64,000 nt of DNA from Candidatus Binatia bacterium. Its GTDB lineage: Bacteria > Desulfobacterota > Binatia > Bin18. The translations under genes and the position numbers were made by a program. Positions within the stretch are counted from its first letter, which is position 1. The number at the start of each line of letters is the position of its first letter. Shown piece by piece: positions 55,025-62,373 of the stretch. The DNA is taken from assembly GCA_022820725.1 (NCBI GenBank), contig JAJEFA010000007.1, positions 285,215 to 349,214 of the forward strand, given 5' to 3'. A model generated the notes under the pieces. It searched no databases, was not told the origin of the DNA, and saw only the letters and a list, made by a program, of their open reading frames with translations.

Positions 55025-56968
55025 TCAGTACTGTTCTCGGGCCATATCCTTTCGAGCGACCCACCACCACTCCAGACTGCATAGGACGAGCACGGCGAGC
55101 AGGAGCCATGGCCAGACAGGCCGCTCATGTGTTCGGCTCACGCGGTCTGTCTGGGAGATGTGAGACGGCTCACCAGACTCGTCAACCATTAGGGAGAGCG
55201 GCCGGCCCAGGTCGGTCTCCTCCGGACTCAGAAGGTTGACGGCCGCGGGACGTTCCTTGCCATCTTTACGAAAAGTATACACTCCCTGCCGGTCCAAGGA
55301 GAGGGCTCGTTCGATCGGCCGAAAGTCGGTCTCCTGAGGAAATCGAACAGACAGGATTGGGACGGTTGGACTATCTGTGTTTTCCTGCGGGCTCAGCATT
55401 GCCCCTGTTTTATACGGGGCGGATTGCGAGGCTTGGTCCGAGAGCCAGCCTAAAATATTCAGTGTCAAAATGGAGGCCGGCAGGTTGCGCGTTCCCAGGT
55501 AGGGTAAGAGGTCGAATCCGGTCACGACATAGCGCCGTCCAGCCCGTTCTCCAGCCAACAGGAGCGGGCCGACCGTACTCTCGACAATGGGCGTATTCCA
55601 CCCAGAGGGTCGAAGGGCTTGGGCATAGGCTGGAATGAGTAAAGGAAAGGTCACATACGAGGTCAGGGGGTGACCGTGGGTCCAGTGGGTGAGCACGGGC
55701 TGCTGGGCGCTCTGTCCCAAGGAGAAGAGCGGGTTGTCGTCGGGCGGCAGAAAAAAGGCCGCCGGCATCGGGGGCAGTGCTTCTGGCGCGGTCAAGTGAA
55801 AGAGGACGCAGGTGAACTCGGGGGCGGACGTCACCGCAACGGGGTTATAGTCCTGGGGGGTCATCAGCGTCAATTTGATATTTGGTATCTGATCAAGACT
55901 GTCCCCGACCTCAGGCGTTGGGCTGACGAGTAAAACAGCAATCTCCTCAAGGGGCGGCAAAACCGCGTAGGCTTCGTTATCAACGGCCAGTCCATCTTTG
56001 TCTTGGCCTCCTCCCTCCCCCTCGCCAAACAGAATCCGGGCTCGGTAGCTCGTCGAGAGGGGGAGTTGGGAAAAGGAGAAGGTCTGGGCTGCCGGTTGTC
56101 TGATCTGTTGGACGGCGAAGCGCCGTTGGGTCTGGCCATCTTCGATGACAATCTGCCTCAGAGGCAACTGGGAGAGGGCATCCTCGGTGGCGTGTATGCC
56201 GACCGTAGCGTGAATATCATCTGGAAAAAATGGACTCTGGTATAAACGGAATGTGCTGATTCCGATATTAGGCTGGGCAGAACCCAGTGTAACTGTGTGG
56301 AGGGCCTGCCCGGACATGTGTCCGCCGGAGGGCGGCGTGACGGGACGATCGGTCACGAACAGGACATGTTCAAAATCGCGGTCGCGCAAAAGCCGGATAA
56401 AAAAGGCGGAGAGCGCTGCACCGCTCGGGTCGGGCGCATCGCTGACACGCAGCCGCTCCAACACGGCCCGCAGGTCGGAGCCAACCGTGAGGGGCTCTAC
56501 CGCATCGGCCGAACCGGCGAGAGGGTCGAGCAGCTCCTCGGGGACCGCTCCAAGGGGATTGGTAGTGAAGATGCTAATATGGTACCCGGCCGGGATATCT
56601 GACAGTTCCTGTTGAATTCTCTCTTTGGCCATCTCAAAAAGTGAGGTCTGGCCCGACGGGTCGCGCGCCTGCATACTAGCCGAGGTATCGAGGACGAGTG
56701 CAATTTTCCCAGCGGTTTCGTATTGCAAGACCGGACGGGCGGCAATAGCAACCAATAACAGCAGGATGAGAAGCTGGAGCAAAAAGAGCGGAGACAGCCG
56801 GAGTCTACCCCACAGGCTTCGCCGCGCCGGGGAGGAAATATCCTGGTAGAGAAAGAGCGCTGGAACGACCCGGCGTTGATGTCGCTGCCGGAGCAAATAC
56901 GGTACAAGCAGCAAGGGGAGCGCAAGCAGGAGGGAGAAGGCGGCTGGAGAAAGAAAACTGAACTGCAT
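55025..56968 (-). CDS. BatA-like (aerotolerance N-terminal domain) VWA membrane protein, 647 aa
   Basis: Starts MQFSFLSPAAFSLLLALPLL, the BatA N-terminal type, with a second helix LSPLFLLQLLILLLLVAIAA. One VWA domain follows (IALVLDTSASM, DxSxS). The C-terminal half has PIVESTVGPLLLAGERAG, like a GATase/BatA tail, and a final membrane helix (PWLLLAVLVLCSLEWWWVA). It overlaps nothing and leads into the double-VWA gene by 16 bases. Confidence 0.85.
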   Translation of the reverse strand: MQFSFLSPAAFSLLLALPLLLVPYLLRQRHQRRVVPALFLYQDISSPARRSLWGRLRLSPLFLLQLLILLLLVAIAARPVLQYETAGKIALVLDTSASMQARDPSGQTSLFEMAKERIQQELSDIPAGYHISIFTTNPLGAVPEELLDPLAGSADAVEPLTVGSDLRAVLERLRVSDAPDPSGAALSAFFIRLLRDRDFEHVLFVTDRPVTPPSGGHMSGQALHTVTLGSAQPNIGISTFRLYQSPFFPDDIHATVGIHATEDALSQLPLRQIVIEDGQTQRRFAVQQIRQPAAQTFSFSQLPLSTSYRARILFGEGEGGGQDKDGLAVDNEAYAVLPPLEEIAVLLVSPTPEVGDSLDQIPNIKLTLMTPQDYNPVAVTSAPEFTCVLFHLTAPEALPPMPAAFFLPPDDNPLFSLGQSAQQPVLTHWTHGHPLTSYVTFPLLIPAYAQALRPSGWNTPIVESTVGPLLLAGERAGRRYVVTGFDLLPYLGTRNLPASILTLNILGWLSDQASQSAPYKTGAMLSPQENTDSPTVPILSVRFPQETDFRPIERALSLDRQGVYTFRKDGKERPAAVNLLSPEETDLGRPLSLMVDESGEPSHISQTDRVSRTHERPVWPWLLLAVLVLCSLEWWWVARKDMAREQY

Positions 56969-56998
56969 GAGAATTAGTGCGAGGACGTGGTCGTCCGA

Positions 56999-57895
56999 CT
57001 ACATCAGCAGCCCCATCTCTGGCAGCTCACGTAAAATAAAGTGAGGCACGTCTTGGTGAGTAATAAAACGGGCATAGTGAACACCGGCCTGATGGCAGGA
57101 ACTCTGGAGTTCTCGGTTGTGTCGGTCCAAGCGTTGCATATAGGTCTGTTTGGCTCGAGTGTCGAAGTAGACCACGCTTTCCGCTCCACTTTCGCTGTCC
57201 GTCAGGCGGGCGCCGCTCGGAAAGAGCGGCGGGTCAATTTCCTCATGGCCGAGAACCTGAATAAGCACCAGGTCAAAGTTTGCGTCGCGCATCAGACTCA
57301 AACCGGTGCGAACATCGGACAGAGGAAATAAAAAATCAGAAACCCACACCGCCTTGCCCGGATGGTGGGACTGCTGCAACTGCCGCGCTAGCGATTGGAC
57401 GACGTTGACCCGACCCGCCGGTCTATAGCTGTCAAGAAATTCCGCGACATTGCCCAAGCGCTGACGGCCCCGGAAGAACGGCGTTGTTGTTGGAGCCGCT
57501 GTATCCGCGCTCAAGAGAGAGAGCTTGACGGCGTCGTTACTGGCCAGAACAACATGGGCCAACGAGAGGATAATATCCCGAGCGGTTTCGGCCTTTCCAT
57601 CTTGAGCAGGGTAGGCCATAGAAGCGCTTCCATCCAGGAAGAGTGAGGTATAGAGGTCCTCTTCTTCTTGGAACTGTTTGATATAGAGCCGGTCAGTCCG
57701 ACCGTACAGATTCCAGTCAATATAGCGCAGGTCATCGCCGGGGGTGTAGCGGCGATAATCCGCAAATTCGAGTCCCGCCCCACGGCGCAGCGAAACATGG
57801 CCACCGGGACGACTGCCAAGGAAGCGCCGTCTGGTCTGAATGCGTAATGTTTCCAGCCGAGACAAATAGTCTGACGTAAATAACGGGGGTAACAC
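56999..57895 (-). CDS. DUF58 protein, 298 aa
   Basis: LRIQTRRRFLGSRPGGHVSL and the diagnostic PGDDLRYIDWNLYGR lie in the first third. A VWA-like stretch follows (TSLFLDGSASMAYP). DUF58 proteins work with MoxR ATPases and BatA-type VWA proteins to load metal or fold other proteins. It is the first gene of the three-gene group, and no MoxR gene is in the window. About 30 bases separate it from the BatA-like gene. Confidence 0.92.
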   Translation of the reverse strand: MLPPLFTSDYLSRLETLRIQTRRRFLGSRPGGHVSLRRGAGLEFADYRRYTPGDDLRYIDWNLYGRTDRLYIKQFQEEEDLYTSLFLDGSASMAYPAQDGKAETARDIILSLAHVVLASNDAVKLSLLSADTAAPTTTPFFRGRQRLGNVAEFLDSYRPAGRVNVVQSLARQLQQSHHPGKAVWVSDFLFPLSDVRTGLSLMRDANFDLVLIQVLGHEEIDPPLFPSGARLTDSESGAESVVYFDTRAKQTYMQRLDRHNRELQSSCHQAGVHYARFITHQDVPHFILRELPEMGLLM

Positions 57896-58043
57896 TTGGG
57901 CTCCTGTATCACTGTCTCATATCGAAACTTATACCAGCGGCTGGTAGTGCATGACTAGGAGTAGACGGAGATATAACGGGTCGTGCATGGCACGCCCAAC
58001 ACCGCTTCTCGTCGGTCTACAGTCGGAGGCGCTGCGCCGGTCG

Positions 58044-59189
58044 TCATCCCTCTACAGGGACAAAGGCGGACGAACGATCTGGCGCCAGACAGCGCTCCAG
58101 AGCCCAGCGGGCGGCCAAGGCGTCGTCCCGAGCGTATTTGGATAAGAGCTCAAGTGCGGCTGGGGCTGGTTTCCAATCAAAACAGGCCTCCGAAGGGACA
58201 ACGACCGCGGCTGGCCTGACTGCCCAGGGCTGAGCGCAAAGGATGATGGTCCTATAGGACGGTTGCGCCTGAAACCAGGCGAGTATGCGTGGCTCTATTT
58301 TTTTTGCAGCCCGGGTGAGACGATCCAGATCGGTAAAAGGCAGGGGCTCGGGACGGGCGCGGTCGAGACGGACCAAAACGAGTTCTTGGATACGCGTCCA
58401 ATAATCCCTGGGTGCGGTGAGCAGTGCGGCGCGGTCGCTCAGCTTGATCGTCCGAAATTCCTCGGAGTCGAGGGTAAAAGCAAGGATACAGGTCGGATAT
58501 GGAAACTCAACCGCGCGGTCATGCCACGGATACCACCGGCCGGTCAGATCAAAAAAATGACGGACAATGAGCAGGCGATCCGTACTCAGCGGGTACGGGC
58601 CGGAATCAATCGTCCCGAGATATGCTTCCGCATTCAAAATAAAGGTGTAGGATTCGAGCGCGGCCAGAAACTGTTCGGTCACCCATCGCATTTCGGCATC
58701 GACGGGCACCAGCAGGGTGGACAGTTGCTGAACGATTTCCCTGGGGAGATACGGATTCGCCCAGCCAGCCTCGCTGTTATCCTGATGTCCGTCGGTTCGC
58801 GAGACGGCTGCACACTGGTTCCAGCAGTCTAAGACCAGTTCAATATCCTCGGCATGGTCGCTGGCTTTGATCGCCCCAAAATCGAGCAGAATCTCTCGCC
58901 CAACCAGGAAGGAATAACCAAACATCCAGATGGCCAACGGAGAGAGCGTGGTGTCGAGTTGTCCGCTCCTCTGGGCAATCACCTGTGGGGTAGCCCGAGA
59001 AGAAAAGCGCCGAATATGCCCCGGAAGCGCCCAGAAAAGATGGGTGGCTGCGAGGGAAAAAGCCTGATTGACCGGAAGACGAGTTGGGCTCGGGCCGATA
59101 GGCTGGAGGATTTCTTTGCGAAACTTCACCCCCATGCTGCGGATGAGCTGGTTCGTTACTCCATCGTCATATATGGATTTCTGAACCAC
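58044..59189 (-). CDS. Unknown cytoplasmic protein, up to 381 aa
   Basis: No family recognised. A GTG at 59189 gives the longest frame; ATG 59135 (MGVKFRKEIL) is the other choice. The protein is soluble, rich in Trp, Tyr and Pro, with several conserved-looking blocks (LLDFGAIKASDHAEDIELVL; HFFDLTGRWYPWHDRA). It ends 148 bases before the DUF58 start and points the same way, so it may be the first gene of the VWA operon in the place where moxR would be expected. Confidence 0.65.
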   Translation of the reverse strand: MVQKSIYDDGVTNQLIRSMGVKFRKEILQPIGPSPTRLPVNQAFSLAATHLFWALPGHIRRFSSRATPQVIAQRSGQLDTTLSPLAIWMFGYSFLVGREILLDFGAIKASDHAEDIELVLDCWNQCAAVSRTDGHQDNSEAGWANPYLPREIVQQLSTLLVPVDAEMRWVTEQFLAALESYTFILNAEAYLGTIDSGPYPLSTDRLLIVRHFFDLTGRWYPWHDRAVEFPYPTCILAFTLDSEEFRTIKLSDRAALLTAPRDYWTRIQELVLVRLDRARPEPLPFTDLDRLTRAAKKIEPRILAWFQAQPSYRTIILCAQPWAVRPAAVVVPSEACFDWKPAPAALELLSKYARDDALAARWALERCLAPDRSSAFVPVEG

Positions 59190-59274
59190 TTTGGTCGGAT
59201 TAGCGCAGGTGTGGCGGACGGGTCAAGACAGGGATTCCAGGGGCTTCGTCGGCCGGGCGGAGGACTCCCTTCCC

Positions 59275-59329
59275 AAAGAGTAAACGTGCCCAGCATCTAC
59301 CTGTGTATTGGAGGACACTTTTACTCTTT
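59275..59329 (+). repeat. Palindromic element, copy F (intergenic)
   Basis: AAAGAGTAAACGTGCCC and GGACACTTTTACTCTTT around CAGCATCTACCTGTGTATTG. Two arm mismatches and one extra loop base make it 55 bp. It lies between the unknown 381-aa gene and the zinc-ribbon remnant. Confidence 0.85.
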
Positions 59330-59346
59330 ATTCATGCAATACTGGC

Positions 59347-59430
59347 TCAACAGCAGGAGGAGCAGCGTGCGCACAGGTTGGCCAGCCGAGTGCCACACTC
59401 GGCGCAGAACTTCATCCCAGCCGGATCTGC
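59347..59430 (-). pseudogene. Remnant of a zinc-ribbon gene start
   Basis: The minus strand reads ADPAGMKFCAECGTRLANL then CARCSSCC and stop. This looks like the double zinc-ribbon N-terminus of class III adenylate cyclase or AAA-type ATPase genes (PAGMKFCxECGxRL). Only about 28 residues remain before a stop, and nothing like the rest of such a gene is present. A short genuine zinc peptide is possible. Confidence 0.4.
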
Positions 59431-59510
59431 AAACCTTGTTGCGGGCTGAACCCTCCTGATGCGCCCCTCGTACTGACCGTCTGTTTCCGATATATGCCTT
59501 TCTGGAGTAA

Positions 59511-59535
59511 GGGCGGGTTGCACACCCGCCCCTAC
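59511..59535. repeat. Short palindromic repeat, GTAGGGGC type, before the RND gene
   Basis: GGGCGGGT, loop TGCAC, ACCCGCCC, then CTAC; the minus strand starts GTAGGGGCGGGT. Same layout as 41179-41204. It lies only six bases before the chosen RND start codon, so it may shape translation of that gene. Confidence 0.65.
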
Positions 59536-59541
59536 CTTATT

Positions 59542-62346
59542 ATGGAACGGCTCTACCTGCTCGTCGTCAACTGGCCGAAGACCTTGCTCCTTCTTCTCTT
59601 CATCCTCACCTGCGTCTTTGGTGTGTACGCGAAAGATATTCGTCTGGACAGCTCGGTTGAGAGCCTCCTGAACCAAGACAACCCGGACAGCCAGTATTAC
59701 GCCGAAGTCCGCCAGCTCTTTGGCAGCGATGAAGTCGGCGTGGTCGGGCTGCTGGCCGCCGACATCTATACCACTGACGTCTTACACAAGATTCAGCGTC
59801 TGACCGAGGCGCTTGAGAACGTCGAGGGAGTCCAGGAAGCGCTCAGCCTGACCAATGCGCTTGACCCGATTGCCGATGTGGTCGAGCCGCCGCCTTTGGT
59901 CACGCAGATTCCCACCGAGCAGGACGGTCTGGATGCGCTTCGCGAGACGCTGGCCGATCGGCCCATTTATCTCAAGAACCTCGTCTCCGCAGACGGAAAA
60001 GCCGCAGCCATCAACATCTTCTTCGCCGATATGGACGACGAGGAGTTTATGCGGCGGGGTATTGATGAGCAAATCCAAGCCATCCTCGATACGGAACGTG
60101 AAACCGGACCGGAACAATTGTTTTATACCGGCCTCCCTCGCTTCAAGGTCTATTCCGCACGGGCCATGCAAGACGACTTGAGCCGTTTCATTCCGCTAAC
60201 CCTGCTCGCTATTGTGCTCGTGCTCTTTGTGAGCTTTCGCTCCCTCCGCGGAGTCTTGTTACCCGCCCTGACGATTCTGGTCAGTCTGATTTGGACGCTG
60301 GGCATCATGGTGCTCGCCGGGAGCAGCCTCAGCCTGGGGAGTATTGCCCTGCCGCCTCTGATTCTAGTCCTGGGCACGGCCTATTCGCTCCATATGGTGG
60401 CCGAGTATTACGAACTGGCCCGGCCAAACGGAGCGGTCCGAGAGGTTGTGCTGGAGGCCCTCAAAAAAACCAGCCCGCCGATTTGTATCACCGCGTTGAC
60501 GACCGTGCTCGGTTTCCTCTCCTTGGGAGTGAACCCGCTCGCCAGCATTCGAGCAATGGGAATTTTCTCGTCGGTTGGTATTCTGATTGCTTTTCTCCTC
60601 TCTATTCTCCTGGTCCCGGCCGTGCTCATGCAGTTACGGCTACCGGCCAACCCGACGGCAGCGTTTGCCCCTGGGGTCACCACGGCTCTGCGGCGCATTG
60701 GTCGCTTTGCCATTCAGAATCGCCTGAGCGTTATTGGTGCGGCGTTGCTTTTCGCCGTGGTGGCGGTCTGGAACCTCTCCTCGATTCAGGTCGATTCGAA
60801 CTTTCAGTCCTTCTTTCGTCCCAACGACCCGGTTCGCCAGGCCACCGACGCCATTAATGAACATCTGGTCGGCAGCATGGCTTTTTATGTGGTGATTGAT
60901 GGTGAAGAAAAAGACGTCATGAAACAGTGGGATACCTTACGCCGGATCAAAGATCTGCAATCCTATATCGATGGCCTGCCCGGCGTGGATAAAACCGTTT
61001 CGTTTGTTGATTATTGTGAGTTGCTCGACCGCGGAGCGCAGTCTGGTGGCGGTGAGCTTCTGGTCGGTCCGGATGGCGAGGTGATTGCGGCGCCACCGCC
61101 AGACAGTCCCACAACTTTCTGGCAGGAGCCGTCTCAACTCCGCGCCGTCATGCAACTCGTCGCCGGCAGTCCGACCAGTTTTCGGTCTGTCGCCAGCCCG
61201 GACTTTGCGCGCTCGAATATCCTCGTCCGTACCACCCTTTCCGGCTCACAGGAAATTTCCGCACTCGCGGAGCGTATTAGCACCTACGCTCAGGAGCACT
61301 TTCCGCCCGACCTCAAGGTGCGTCCCACCGGCAATCTGATTCTCCTGACCAAGACCACCGGTGATATTATTATCGGCCAGATCCGCAGCCTGGCCCTGGC
61401 CGTCAGCGTGATCTTCGTCATTATGTCGGCCATGTTTCTGTCCGCCCGGATCGGGCTGATCGCCATGATCCCGAACATCTTTCCCATTGTCATTTTTTTC
61501 GGGCTGATGGGGCTCTCCGGCGCAGTTCTCAACCTGGGGACCAGCATTATCGCTTCAATCGCGCTGGGCATAGCCGTGGATAATACAGTGCACCTGATGA
61601 CCAGGCTGAGCGCCGAGGTGCACGCGACACCAGACCAGGAGACCGCCCTACTCCACACCCTTGGGACGGTGGGCAAGCCGAGTCTGTACGCCTCCGTCAT
61701 CTTATTTCTGGGCTTTCTGGTGTTGTATTTTTCGACTTTTGTCCCAATTCAGGAATTTGGTATGCTCTCGGCGGCAACCATGGTCGTGGCCTTTGGGGCG
61801 GATGTAATCTTGCTGCCGGCCTTGCTTGCCACCACCAAGATTATCACCCTATGGGAAGTCTTATACCTGAAACTCGGACGGGACCCACAGAAGACAATTC
61901 CCCTCTTTGCCGGGCTACGCCCCGTGCAGGCCAAGATTGTCACGCTGATGGGCGAATTTCGGACCTTTGCCAAGGGTGATTTCATCGTCAGGCAGGGAGA
62001 GATGGGTCGGGAGATGTTCGTGCTGATCAATGGCAGGGCAGATGCCCGGCTCAATATCGACGGCACGTCAAAGCTGCTCCGGACCATGGGACGCGGCGAC
62101 GTGATTGGCGAGATGGCCCTCATTCGTCAGAATCAGCGGACCGCAGACGTCATTGCCGTAGACGACGCCGAGGCGATTGTGGTGGACGAGCGCTTCTTGC
62201 ATCGTATGCAAAAACGCTACCCGCGGATTGGCGCCCGGATATTCCTGAACATCGCCAAGATTGTGAGTGATCGTTTGGACGACGCGTCTCGACGCGGGTT
62301 GGCGGAAGTCGGCGGCCCCTCTTTGGGAGAGCAACCAGGAAGCTGA
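59542..62346 (+). CDS. RND/MMPL-family exporter fused to a C-terminal cyclic-nucleotide-binding domain
   Basis: 934 residues from MERLYLLVVN. A first membrane helix (TLLLLLFILTCVFGVYA) is followed by a periplasmic domain and two six-helix RND bundles (around ALTILVSLIWTLGIMVLAGS and NLGTSIIASIALGIAVDNTV). From about residue 803, FRTFAKGDFIVRQGEMGREM, FVLINGRADARLNIDG and GDVIGEMALIRQNQRTADVI form a cNMP-binding fold. The GEMALI...RTA cassette is the phosphate-binding site. The fusion suggests export or sterol/hopanoid-type lipid transfer gated by cAMP or cGMP. Start is uncertain, with ATG 59494 possible. Confidence 0.9.
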   Translation: MERLYLLVVNWPKTLLLLLFILTCVFGVYAKDIRLDSSVESLLNQDNPDSQYYAEVRQLFGSDEVGVVGLLAADIYTTDVLHKIQRLTEALENVEGVQEALSLTNALDPIADVVEPPPLVTQIPTEQDGLDALRETLADRPIYLKNLVSADGKAAAINIFFADMDDEEFMRRGIDEQIQAILDTERETGPEQLFYTGLPRFKVYSARAMQDDLSRFIPLTLLAIVLVLFVSFRSLRGVLLPALTILVSLIWTLGIMVLAGSSLSLGSIALPPLILVLGTAYSLHMVAEYYELARPNGAVREVVLEALKKTSPPICITALTTVLGFLSLGVNPLASIRAMGIFSSVGILIAFLLSILLVPAVLMQLRLPANPTAAFAPGVTTALRRIGRFAIQNRLSVIGAALLFAVVAVWNLSSIQVDSNFQSFFRPNDPVRQATDAINEHLVGSMAFYVVIDGEEKDVMKQWDTLRRIKDLQSYIDGLPGVDKTVSFVDYCELLDRGAQSGGGELLVGPDGEVIAAPPPDSPTTFWQEPSQLRAVMQLVAGSPTSFRSVASPDFARSNILVRTTLSGSQEISALAERISTYAQEHFPPDLKVRPTGNLILLTKTTGDIIIGQIRSLALAVSVIFVIMSAMFLSARIGLIAMIPNIFPIVIFFGLMGLSGAVLNLGTSIIASIALGIAVDNTVHLMTRLSAEVHATPDQETALLHTLGTVGKPSLYASVILFLGFLVLYFSTFVPIQEFGMLSAATMVVAFGADVILLPALLATTKIITLWEVLYLKLGRDPQKTIPLFAGLRPVQAKIVTLMGEFRTFAKGDFIVRQGEMGREMFVLINGRADARLNIDGTSKLLRTMGRGDVIGEMALIRQNQRTADVIAVDDAEAIVVDERFLHRMQKRYPRIGARIFLNIAKIVSDRLDDASRRGLAEVGGPSLGEQPGS

Positions 62347-62373
62347 CAACAAACGCGACCGGGAAATAGCTCT

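Larger units (their letters stand above)
59190..59541. other. Gene-poor gap before the RND gene
   Basis: 352 bases between the unknown gene and the RND exporter start. It holds palindromic element copy F (59275-59329), a minus-strand zinc-ribbon remnant (59347-59430) and a GTAGGGGC-type hairpin (59511-59535). The plus-strand frame of the RND gene is open back to 59308, but that translation shows no family match, so it is not taken as coding. Confidence 0.6.

Noticed and set aside
59308..59541. Upstream extension of the RND frame
   Set aside because: No family match; it spans a hairpin repeat and a remnant on the other strand.
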